Shown here: piece after piece, positions 6,968 to 14,138 of the stretch | Layout of the letters: every line of letters starts with the position of its first letter | Position numbering within the stretch: the first letter of the stretch is position 1 | Assembly: GCA_002327905.1 (NCBI GenBank) | Contig: DCUY01000114.1 | Location: 1-14,138, forward strand | DNA from: Caldifarciminota bacterium UBA2202 | GTDB lineage: Bacteria > Hydrothermota > 32-111 | Length of the DNA stretch: 14,138 nt | Reading direction: 5' to 3' | Translations under genes and position numbers: made by a program | The notes under the pieces: model-generated | What the model saw: only the letters and a program-made list of their open reading frames with translations | Databases searched by the model: none | Told to the model about the DNA's origin: nothing

Positions 6968-9900
6968 ATGGCTGATGAAAGAAGCAAACAAAGAAAGATT
7001 TTAAGACCTCTGGATTTCGACTACATACAGCTTAAACTTGCATCTCCCGACAAAATCAGAGAATGGTCTCACGGAGAGGTTTTAAAAGCGGAGACAATCA
7101 ATTACAGAACTCAGAAACCTGAAAGGGACGGACTCTTCTGCGAAAGAATATTCGGTCCTGTCAAGGATTATGAGTGTAATTGCGGTAAATACAAGCATGC
7201 CCGCTACAGAGGAATAATATGCGAAAGATGCGGAGTTGAAGTTACTCTTTCAAAAGTAAGAAGAGAGAGAATGGGGCACATAGACCTTGCTGTTCCGATA
7301 GCGCATATTTGGTTTTACAAGGCAAGTCCGTGCAGAATAGGAATTTTACTGGACATGAAGGCGACCGACCTTGAAAAAATTCTCTATTACAATGCATATG
7401 TGGTGACTGATCCGGGAAAGACTCCTCTGAAAAAAATGGAGATACTCTCTGAAGAAAAATATGAAGAATATCTCGAACAGTATCTGGATAATTTCAAGGC
7501 AAAGATGGGTTCGGAGGCAATATATGAAATTCTTCGAGACCTTAATCTTGACGAATTGAGCCATGAACTCAGAACTCAGGCGAGACATGAGGCGAGCGGA
7601 GAGAAGAAGAGAAAAATATTGAAGAGGCTCCGTCTTGTTGAATCATTCAGAAAATCGGGAAACAATCAGGAATGGATGATTCTATACAGACTGCCTGTAA
7701 TACCGCCCGACCTTCGTCCGCTCGTTGCTCTTGACGGCGGCAGATTCGCTACGAGTGATCTTAATGACCTATACAGAAGGGTTATTTCGAGAAACAACAG
7801 ATTGAAGCACCTGATGCAGATAGGAGCTCCTGAAATAATTCTCAGAAATGAAAAGAGAATGTTGCAGGAATCCGTTGATGCGCTTCTCGACAATGCAAGA
7901 AGAGCCCGCCCTATTAAAGGAAGAGGCAACAGGGCATTAAAATCCCTCACTGATTCATTAAAGGGAAAGAACGGAAGGTTCAGACAGAATCTTCTTGGAA
8001 AAAGAGTCGATTACTCAGGCAGAAGCGTGATTGTGGTCGGACCGGAGCTTAAGATTTATCAGTGCGGACTTCCGAAGGAGATGGCTCTTGAACTCTTCAA
8101 ACCGTTTATAATACATAAACTTGAAGAAAGAAAAATAGCAAGCGGAATTAAGAATGCAAAAAAAATAATAGACAAGGAATCGAAAGAAGTGTGGAGAATT
8201 CTTGAAGACATAATCAAGGACCATCCTGTTCTTCTTAACAGAGCTCCCACTCTTCACCGTCTCGGAATACAGGCATTTCAGCCTGTTCTGGTGGAGGGAA
8301 AGGCGATAAGACTTCATCCTCTTGTTTGCACCGCATTCAATGCGGACTTTGACGGAGACCAGATGGCTGTTCACATTCCGCTATCATACGAAGCGCGTGT
8401 TGAAGCGAAACTATTGATGCTCTCAGCCAATAATGTACTCTCTCCTGCGCACGGAAGACCCATTACGACTCCTACGCATGACATGGTCGTCGGTCTCTAT
8501 TATCTTACTAATGAGAAAACAGGACAGAGAGGAGAAGGTATGCTCATCGATTCATTTGATGAGGCGCATTACCTCTATGACACTGATGTAGTTGATCTGC
8601 ATGCAAAAGTGAAATTCAAATATAAAGACAGCATATATGACACTACTATAGGAAGAATTATTTTCAATGCATTCATTCCTGAAAAGATGCGATATATAAA
8701 CCGCGTAATGGCAAAGAAAGAATTGCAGCAGCTTATATTTGATTCTTTCTGGAAAGTCCCCAATAAAGAACTGATTGAACTTCTTGATAATATAAAAGAG
8801 AAGGGATTCTTCTACGCGACAAAGTGCGGACTAACATTCGGTCTTGACGACATGGTCGTTCCGAAAGAGAAAAAAATCATAGTTGAATCAACTCAAAAAG
8901 AAGTTGACAGAATTAATAGAGAGCACAGAAAGGGCGGAACCACTACGGATCAGGAAAGATTCAGAAGAGTGGTTGATGCTTGGATTGATGCGGGAAACAA
9001 AATCAGGGATGTCGTTGAAAAAGAACTGAAAAACGACAGAGCCGGATTCAATCCTATTTATATGATTGTGGGATCAGGCGCGAGAGGAAACATGGAGCAG
9101 GTCAGACAGCTCATAGGAATAAGAGGATTGATGCAGAAGCCGCAGAAGAAGCTTACCGGAGAAGAAATTATTGAAACACCGGTCACTTCAAACTTCAAAG
9201 AGGGTCTGCAGGTTCTTGAATACTTCATTTCCACTCACGGCTCGAGAAAGGGACTCACTGATACTGCATTGAAGACAGCCGAAGCGGGATACCTTACACG
9301 TCGTCTTGTAGATGTGGCTCAGGATGTCATAATCACGGAAGAGGATTGCGGAACCATTCTCGGAGTTGAAGAGAAGCCGATAAGAGAAAAAGACAAAATA
9401 GTAAAGAGATATTCCGACCTTGTAGTGGGAAGGTCTGCTCTTGAAGATATAGTAAATGAAATCACGAAAGAAGTTATTGTGCGCGAGAATGAAGAAATTT
9501 CTCTCGAGCAGGCTCTTGAAATGGATTCAATAGGCCTTGAAAGAATAAAAATCCGCTCTGTACTCACGTGCGAAGCTGAATACGGACTATGCAGAAAGTG
9601 CTATGGAAGAAATCTCGCTACAGGACGCCTTGTTGAAATTGGAGAGGCGGTGGGAGTAATGGCGGCTCAGTCCATAGGAGAGCCCGGAACACAGCTGACC
9701 CTGAAGACCTTCCATATCGGAGGCACTGCAGGAGGAAAGACCGAACAGAATACCATCAAGACTAAGAACGAGGGAAAAGTGAAATTTATCAAAATAAAGA
9801 TAGTTGACAATGAACTCGGTCAGAAGATAAATCTTGCCAAAGGGTCAAAGATAATGATTATTGATTCTGACAGCAAAGAGCATGAGATGAATATTCCTGT

Positions 9901-11032
9901 CGGAGCGCAGATACTTGTGGAGGAGAAACAGGAAGTCAAAGAGCAGGATGACATTTTCTCATGGGACCCTTATTCAAATCCGATACATGCTACGACAGAG
10001 GGATATGCTCAATTCAACAATCTTGTTCCAGGACAGACTGTAAAAGCCGAATACTCAGGAACGGAAATGCTGTACATAGTTATTGAAAACAGGGACAAGA
10101 CTCTTCATCCTGAAATAAACATCATAGACAAGAGCGGAAAAGTTTTGAAGAATCATCCTCTTCCTGTCGGGTCATATATTCTTGTGAAGAACAGGGAAAA
10201 AGTCATGCAGGGAACGGTGCTCGCAAAGAAACCGAAATCACACATTTCAGGAAGCGATATTACAGGCGGTCTGCCGAGAGTCGTAGAACTCTTTGAAGCC
10301 CGTGTTCCCAAGGACAAGGCAGTGATAACAGAAGTTGACGGAACAGTGGAGCTCGGACCTATAAAGAAGGGTGAAAGAATAATAAATGTAATCACTCCGA
10401 ATAATCAGAAGTATGAGTATAAAATTCCTTATGGAAAACATCTTTTGATTTATGACAATGAAATTGTTGAAGCAGGAGAACGTTTGTGCGACGGAGCGAT
10501 TGATCCGCACGATTTGATGAGAATCAAAGATGTAGGAGAGGTTGCGAATTTCCTTATGAATCAGGTTCAGGAGGTTTACAGAGCGCAGGGCGTGGAAATA
10601 GATGACAAGCACATAGCTCTCATCATAAGACAGATGATAAAGTATGTGAGAGTCACTGACCCGGGCGAAACTGACTTCATAGAAGGAGAAATTGTCGAGA
10701 AGAAGGAAGTTGACAAAGAGAATGAGAGAGTAAGCGAGCTCGGAGAGAAACCTGCGCTTTATACACGACTTCTCATGGGAATCACTAAGGCATCATTAAA
10801 AACGCAGTCCTTCATATCAGCGGCATCCTTCCAAGAGACCACAAAAGTATTGACAGATGCGGCGATAAATGGTAACATTGATAATCTTAACGGCTTAAAG
10901 GAGAATGTTATCATGGGCAATCTGTTGCCTGCAGGAACAGGAATTAAAAAATACAGAAAGATCGAAGATGAAAAAGAAGAGATCTTTGAAGAAGAAGAAA
11001 TATTAGAACAAGCACCAATAGTTAAGGAGTAA
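6968..11032 (+). CDS. rpoC: DNA-directed RNA polymerase subunit beta'
   Basis: A 1354-residue catalytic subunit that carries the Mg2+ site and clamp. The zinc ribbon C70, C72, C85, C88 falls at the same numbering as in E. coli. The active-site loop NADFDGD is at residues 458-464 with D460, D462 and D464. A second zinc site is C794, C868, C875, C878. The bridge helix and trigger loop are present (GVMAAQSIGEPGTQ, then LTLKTFHIGG with H916). About 170 residues of SI3-type insertion then lie before DITGGLPRVVELFEAR (from about 1097). The C-terminus is acidic (EEIFEEEEILEQAP). The ribosome binding site AAGGAG is in the 17-nt gap after rpoB. The last codons contain the rpsL ribosome binding site, so str-operon genes are fused to rpoBC. 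Confidence 0.99.
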   Translation: MADERSKQRKILRPLDFDYIQLKLASPDKIREWSHGEVLKAETINYRTQKPERDGLFCERIFGPVKDYECNCGKYKHARYRGIICERCGVEVTLSKVRRERMGHIDLAVPIAHIWFYKASPCRIGILLDMKATDLEKILYYNAYVVTDPGKTPLKKMEILSEEKYEEYLEQYLDNFKAKMGSEAIYEILRDLNLDELSHELRTQARHEASGEKKRKILKRLRLVESFRKSGNNQEWMILYRLPVIPPDLRPLVALDGGRFATSDLNDLYRRVISRNNRLKHLMQIGAPEIILRNEKRMLQESVDALLDNARRARPIKGRGNRALKSLTDSLKGKNGRFRQNLLGKRVDYSGRSVIVVGPELKIYQCGLPKEMALELFKPFIIHKLEERKIASGIKNAKKIIDKESKEVWRILEDIIKDHPVLLNRAPTLHRLGIQAFQPVLVEGKAIRLHPLVCTAFNADFDGDQMAVHIPLSYEARVEAKLLMLSANNVLSPAHGRPITTPTHDMVVGLYYLTNEKTGQRGEGMLIDSFDEAHYLYDTDVVDLHAKVKFKYKDSIYDTTIGRIIFNAFIPEKMRYINRVMAKKELQQLIFDSFWKVPNKELIELLDNIKEKGFFYATKCGLTFGLDDMVVPKEKKIIVESTQKEVDRINREHRKGGTTTDQERFRRVVDAWIDAGNKIRDVVEKELKNDRAGFNPIYMIVGSGARGNMEQVRQLIGIRGLMQKPQKKLTGEEIIETPVTSNFKEGLQVLEYFISTHGSRKGLTDTALKTAEAGYLTRRLVDVAQDVIITEEDCGTILGVEEKPIREKDKIVKRYSDLVVGRSALEDIVNEITKEVIVRENEEISLEQALEMDSIGLERIKIRSVLTCEAEYGLCRKCYGRNLATGRLVEIGEAVGVMAAQSIGEPGTQLTLKTFHIGGTAGGKTEQNTIKTKNEGKVKFIKIKIVDNELGQKINLAKGSKIMIIDSDSKEHEMNIPVGAQILVEEKQEVKEQDDIFSWDPYSNPIHATTEGYAQFNNLVPGQTVKAEYSGTEMLYIVIENRDKTLHPEINIIDKSGKVLKNHPLPVGSYILVKNREKVMQGTVLAKKPKSHISGSDITGGLPRVVELFEARVPKDKAVITEVDGTVELGPIKKGERIINVITPNNQKYEYKIPYGKHLLIYDNEIVEAGERLCDGAIDPHDLMRIKDVGEVANFLMNQVQEVYRAQGVEIDDKHIALIIRQMIKYVRVTDPGETDFIEGEIVEKKEVDKENERVSELGEKPALYTRLLMGITKASLKTQSFISAASFQETTKVLTDAAINGNIDNLNGLKENVIMGNLLPAGTGIKKYRKIEDEKEEIFEEEEILEQAPIVKE

Positions 11033-11037
11033 AGTAT

Positions 11038-11418
11038 ATGCCAACAGTAAACCAATTAGTGAGAAAAGGCAGAGAAGTAGCAACAAAGAAGACAAAAGCG
11101 CCTGCACTAAAATCATGCCCGCAGAAGCGCGGCATCTGCACAAGAGTCTATACGACAAAACCTAAGAAACCGAATTCGGCTCTTAGAAAGGTCGCCAGAG
11201 TGCGTCTGTCCAACGGATATGAAGTGACTGCATATATTCCCGGAGAGGGTCATAATCTGCAGGAACATTCAGTCGTTCTCATAAGAGGCGGCAGAGTCAA
11301 GGATCTTCCCGGCGTCAGATATCACATTATCAGAGGAGTTTATGATTCAGCCGGAGTGGAAAACAGAAGAAGATCACGCTCTCATTACGGCGCAAAGAAA
11401 CCTAAAAAAACATCATAG
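11038..11418 (+). CDS. rpsL: 30S ribosomal protein S12
   Basis: A 126-residue decoding-centre protein that controls tRNA selection accuracy. Family signatures are PTVNQLVRKGR, CPQKRGICTRVYTT, PKKPNSALRKVARVRLSNGYEVTAYIPG and GEGHNLQEHSVVLIRGGRVKDLPGVRYH. Residues K43 and K88, whose substitution gives streptomycin resistance in other bacteria, are both wild-type. D89, the site of beta-methylthiolation in many species, is present. Residue 41 is Lys where E. coli has Thr. The gene begins 5 nt after rpoC and its ribosome binding site AAGGAG (11024-11029) lies within the rpoC end, so it is expected to be translated from the rpoBC transcript. No promoter is evident between them. Confidence 0.99.
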   Translation: MPTVNQLVRKGREVATKKTKAPALKSCPQKRGICTRVYTTKPKKPNSALRKVARVRLSNGYEVTAYIPGEGHNLQEHSVVLIRGGRVKDLPGVRYHIIRGVYDSAGVENRRRSRSHYGAKKPKKTS

Positions 11419-11428
11419 GAGATAAAAA

Positions 11429-11902
11429 ATGCCAAGAAGGATTAGAGCTTTACCAAAGAGAGAATATGCCGACCCGAGATATAACAGCTCGGTAATAGGC
11501 AAATTCATCAACAGCATTATGAAACGCGGAAAAAAATCGACTGCTCTGATGATATTCTACGATGCTTTGGAAATTCTCCATAAAAAGACGGGAGAAGACG
11601 GATATCAGGTCTTCGACAAGGCATTGGCCAATGTAAAGCCAATAGTTGAAGTGCGTCCGAGAAGAATCGGAGGAGCGACATATCAGGTTCCTATGGAAGT
11701 AAAGCCCGAGCGCAAATTGGCTCTTGCAATCAGATGGGTTCTTGATGCTTCAAGAGAGAGAAGCGAACATACAATGGCTGAAAAACTCGCAGGCGAGCTT
11801 TTGGCTTGCTATAAGAAAGAGAACAGCGGCTCAATGAAGAAGAGAGAAGATACGCACAGAATGGCGGAAGCCAACAAAGCATACGCGCATTTCCGTTTCT
11901 AA
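11429..11902 (+). CDS. rpsG: 30S ribosomal protein S7
   Basis: A 157-residue protein that nucleates assembly of the 30S head by binding the 3' major domain of 16S rRNA. It also contacts tRNA at the E site. It shows the usual PRRIRALPKREYADPRYNS start, the KFINSIMKRGKKSTA helix, the VEVRPRRIGGATYQVPMEV beta-hairpin, and a C-terminal RMAEANKAYAHFRF. The length is normal for bacteria. The ribosome binding site AGGAG (11417-11421) overlaps the rpsL stop codon. In E. coli S7 represses str-operon translation through an rpsL-rpsG intercistronic structure. Here that gap is only 10 nt, so such a structure is not visible. An intrinsic terminator follows the stop codon. Confidence 0.99.
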   Translation: MPRRIRALPKREYADPRYNSSVIGKFINSIMKRGKKSTALMIFYDALEILHKKTGEDGYQVFDKALANVKPIVEVRPRRIGGATYQVPMEVKPERKLALAIRWVLDASRERSEHTMAEKLAGELLACYKKENSGSMKKREDTHRMAEANKAYAHFRF

Positions 11903-11919
11903 GAAATAATTGTTTTCAT

Positions 11920-11951
11920 AAAACCCATCTCTTACAGATGGGTTTTTTTTT
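11920..11951 (+). terminator. Intrinsic terminator between rpsG and fusA
   Basis: AAAACCCATCT (11920-11930) pairs perfectly with AGATGGGTTTT (11936-11946) around loop CTTAC. The pairing is followed without a break by a T-run that spans 11943-11951 (nine T). This is a textbook Rho-independent terminator on the + strand, 17 nt after the rpsG stop. It should end, or strongly attenuate, the long upstream transcript just before fusA. Its T-tract ends only 4 nt before the fusA start codon. Confidence 0.9.
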
Positions 11952-11955
11952 ACTT

Positions 11956-14022
11956 ATGGACCTAAAAACTGTTCGAAACATCGGAATTATCGCCCATATT
12001 GATGCGGGCAAAACAACCACTACGGAAAGAATACTTTTCTATACCGGAAAGATACACCGCATAGGTGAAGTTGATGATGCTACTGCAACAATGGATTGGA
12101 TGGAACAGGAGAAGGAGAGGGGAATCACTATCACTTCAGCTGTCACATCAGTATTTTGGAAAGACCATAAAATAAATATAATAGACACTCCCGGCCATAT
12201 TGATTTTACGGCGGAGGTTGAGAGGTCTCTCAGAGTATTAGACGGAGCTGTGATAATATTCAGTGCAGTCGAGGGAGTGGAGCCCCAGTCCGAGACTGTG
12301 TGGAGGCAGGCTGACAAATACCATGTGCCGAGAATAGCATACATAAATAAAATGGACCGACTCGGAGCGAATTTTTACAATGTTGTGGAGAACATGAAAG
12401 AGAGATTCAATACGCCTCCGCTTGTGACGCAGATACCTATAGGAGCGGAAGAAACATTTTCAGGAATGGTTGACCTCATAAAAATGAAGGCGATAGTGTG
12501 GAGCAACAAACAGAACGAACATGCTTTTGAAGAGACTGAAATTCCGGATAATATGAAAGAGAAATCGAATGGTATGAGGCATTTGATGCTTGAGATGCTT
12601 GCCAATTACAATAATTTAATACTTGATAAAATGCTTGCTGGAGATGAAATAGGAGAGAGTGAATTGAAAGCCGCAATCAGAGAGAGTGTGGTGTCATATT
12701 CTTTGGTGCCGGTCTTCGTGGGTTCGTCAAAGAAAAACAAAGGAATCCAGCATCTGCTTGACGGAGTAAACGACTATCTTCCTTCACCTATGGAAAGGCC
12801 TCCTGTAGAGGGCCAGAACCCGAAGACGATGGAGTATGCGATGAGAAAGCCTGATGTGAAATCTCCTTTCTCCGCTCTGATATATAAAATTGAAATTGAC
12901 AAACACTTCGGGAAATTAGCTTACATAAGAGTATATTCCGGAACTCTTGAAGTTAAGGATCAGGTTGTTGACGCAACATACGATGAGAAAATAAGGATAA
13001 GCAAAATATTTGTAATGCACTCAAACAAAAGGCTTGAAGTTGAAAAGATAGAGGCAGGAGAAATATGCGCCATTGCAGGAATCAGAAAATCTCTAACAGG
13101 AAGCACACTTTCGGATCCCAAGCATCTTATAATTCTTGAGAGGCCGATATTCCCGGAGCCGGTAGTATCAGTATCAATAGAGCCGAAAAAGAGAGATGAT
13201 GAGGAAAAGCTTGAAGAAGCATTGTCTAAACTTCAGGAGGAAGATCCGACTTTTAAAGTTCTTATCAATCCAGAGACGGGGCAGAAATTAATTTCAGGAA
13301 TGGGAGAACTGCACATAGAGATACTTCTTGACAGACTGAGAAGAGAACATAATCTTGAGCCGAGGATTGGAAAGCCCATTGTAACTTACAGAGAAACAGT
13401 AAGAGCTGTTTCAACAGGGGATTTTGAGCTTAACAGAATAATGGGTCAGAAATCGGTATTCGCCTATGTCAAGCTTAAAGTTGAACCGAATGACAAATCC
13501 GTATTTCAATTTGAGAATACTCTTAAAAAAGATGTTCTTCCTATTGAATACGCCAAACCAATCGAGGATGGAGTCAAATCAGCCGTATCAAATGGAGTTG
13601 TCGCCGGATTCCCGATAATAAATACAAAAATAACTCTCCTTGAAATTAAATATGACAATCAAAATTCAAATGAAAATGCATTTCAATTTGCGGCTTCACA
13701 GGCATTCAAAAATGCTCTTAAGCATAATGATAATTATCTTCTGGAGCCGATTATGAAGCTTGATGTGACTGTGCCTGATGAATTCATAGGGAATGTAATT
13801 AATGATCTTAATTCAAGATTCGCCTATGTAAAGGGAATTGATTCCGAGAGCGGAAGGCAGGTTATAAATTCCGAAGTGCCCTTATCTGAAATGTTCGGAT
13901 ACATGAATGATCTCAGAACTTTGACGCAGGGCAGGGGAATCTATACTATGGAATTCATGCAGTTCAGAGAAATACCTAAAGAGAAGCTTCCGAAGGTAAA
14001 AGAATCATTGGGCATATATTAG
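11956..14022 (+). CDS. fusA: Elongation factor G family GTPase (divergent domain IV)
   Basis: A 688-residue translational GTPase in the str-operon position of fusA. G-domain motifs are AHIDAGKT (13-20), DTPGH (77-81), NKMD (131-134) and the GSSKKNKG G5 region. Domain II shows KLAYIRVYSGTL. Domain III shows EEDPTFKV and ISGMGELHIEI. Domain V has LLEPIMKLDVTVPDE and LSEMFGYMNDLRTLTQGRG. Domain IV is unusual. The RQxGGxGQYG stretch of EF-G1 is replaced at residues about 490-505 by FELNRIMGQKSVFAYV, and the tip-loop His (E. coli H583) aligns with D567. This favours a paralogue such as spdEFG2/mtEFG2 (ribosome recycling) over the main translocase, though that is inference. The start at 11956 gives MDLKTVRNIGIIAH. 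The in-frame ATG at 11938 lies inside the terminator stem. Neither has a Shine-Dalgarno sequence. Confidence 0.93.
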   Translation: MDLKTVRNIGIIAHIDAGKTTTTERILFYTGKIHRIGEVDDATATMDWMEQEKERGITITSAVTSVFWKDHKINIIDTPGHIDFTAEVERSLRVLDGAVIIFSAVEGVEPQSETVWRQADKYHVPRIAYINKMDRLGANFYNVVENMKERFNTPPLVTQIPIGAEETFSGMVDLIKMKAIVWSNKQNEHAFEETEIPDNMKEKSNGMRHLMLEMLANYNNLILDKMLAGDEIGESELKAAIRESVVSYSLVPVFVGSSKKNKGIQHLLDGVNDYLPSPMERPPVEGQNPKTMEYAMRKPDVKSPFSALIYKIEIDKHFGKLAYIRVYSGTLEVKDQVVDATYDEKIRISKIFVMHSNKRLEVEKIEAGEICAIAGIRKSLTGSTLSDPKHLIILERPIFPEPVVSVSIEPKKRDDEEKLEEALSKLQEEDPTFKVLINPETGQKLISGMGELHIEILLDRLRREHNLEPRIGKPIVTYRETVRAVSTGDFELNRIMGQKSVFAYVKLKVEPNDKSVFQFENTLKKDVLPIEYAKPIEDGVKSAVSNGVVAGFPIINTKITLLEIKYDNQNSNENAFQFAASQAFKNALKHNDNYLLEPIMKLDVTVPDEFIGNVINDLNSRFAYVKGIDSESGRQVINSEVPLSEMFGYMNDLRTLTQGRGIYTMEFMQFREIPKEKLPKVKESLGIY

Positions 14023-14041
14023 TCATTTCAAACAAACTATC

Positions 14042-14138
14042 CTAAAAAGTAAATATATTTTTTGTTGTAATGTCCTTATCAAAGACAAAATATCCGGCGG
14101 TATAAAGTCCTGCGCTCATTCGCACATCATCCCCGGCA
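14042..14138 (-). CDS. Unrecognised protein, C-terminal fragment (runs off the window)
   Basis: Reading leftward from the right edge, a frame stays open for 31 codons and ends in TAG at 14042-14044. The peptide begins AGDDVRMSAGLYTAGYFVF and ends KNIFTF. It alternates small, aromatic and hydrophobic residues as in beta-strands of exported or surface proteins, but this is too little to name a family. The gene would be convergent with fusA, the two stop codons being 19 nt apart, and no clear terminator is seen between them. The base composition near the right edge (CCGGGGATGATG on the coding strand) is compatible with coding sequence. The fragment could also be a chance open frame, so confidence is limited. 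Confidence 0.45.
   Translation of the reverse strand, partial: AGDDVRMSAGLYTAGYFVFDKDITTKNIFTF

Noticed and set aside
11910..11938. Possible fusA promoter (TTGTTT, 17 nt, TACAGA)
   Set aside because: Each box matches consensus at only about half of its positions in an AT-rich stretch that also encodes the terminator. It is not supportable as a feature.
11938..11955. Upstream in-frame ATG for fusA (MGFFLL...)
   Set aside because: It lies inside the 3' arm of the terminator stem, has no SD, and encodes the T-tract as Phe/Leu residues. The family start fits the ATG at 11956.
14044..14062. A/T palindrome after fusA as a bidirectional terminator
   Set aside because: The stem would be A-T only and weak, and it lies inside the probable minus-strand coding region.

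Overview
This window is a compact bacterial transcription and translation supercluster. Apart from a short convergent gene at the right edge, everything is on the + strand. The order is tuf (last codons only), rpmG, tRNA-Trp(CCA), secE, nusG, rplK, rplA, rplJ, rplL, rpoB, rpoC, rpsL, rpsG, fusA. This joins the classical secE-nusG, rplKAJL-rpoBC and str (rpsL-rpsG-fusA) blocks. The only two sizeable gaps hold RNA hairpins: one between rplL and rpoB, and a textbook intrinsic terminator between rpsG and fusA. Most other genes are separated by 20 bp or less or overlap, and carry AGGAG-type ribosome binding sites that often overlap the previous stop codon.

The host is a bacterium, probably of diderm (Gram-negative) type. 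The beta' subunit has a large insertion of about 170 residues after the trigger-loop helix (SI3-like). The beta subunit has a long insertion ahead of the GDKLAGRHGNKG catalytic segment. Bacillus- and Thermus-type enzymes lack the beta' insertion. Codon use is purine-rich (AGA, GGA, GAA, ATA), with moderately low GC by eye. I cannot assign a phylum; an uncultivated or spirochaete/Elusimicrobia-like lineage is possible, but this is a guess.

Region by region: 1-263 holds the tuf tail, L33 and a tRNA-Trp without encoded CCA. Positions 282-1006 hold SecE (translocon) and NusG (RNA polymerase processivity). Positions 1027-3078 hold the L11, L1, L10 and L12 genes for the ribosomal stalk and L1 arm. 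Positions 3147-11032 hold the two large RNA polymerase subunits, with all catalytic and zinc-binding residues present. Positions 11038-11902 hold S12 and S7. Positions 11956-14022 hold an EF-G-family GTPase. Positions 14042-14138 hold the end of an unrecognised minus-strand gene.

Most of the window is ordinary, highly conserved housekeeping sequence, and I see no mobile element, CRISPR array or defence system. The unusual parts are at the fusA end. The start codon sits 4 nt after the T-tract of a strong terminator with no Shine-Dalgarno sequence. The encoded EF-G lacks the GGxGQYG signature and the domain IV tip histidine of translocation-type EF-G, which raises the possibility of a recycling-type (spdEFG2/mtEFG2-like) paralogue.
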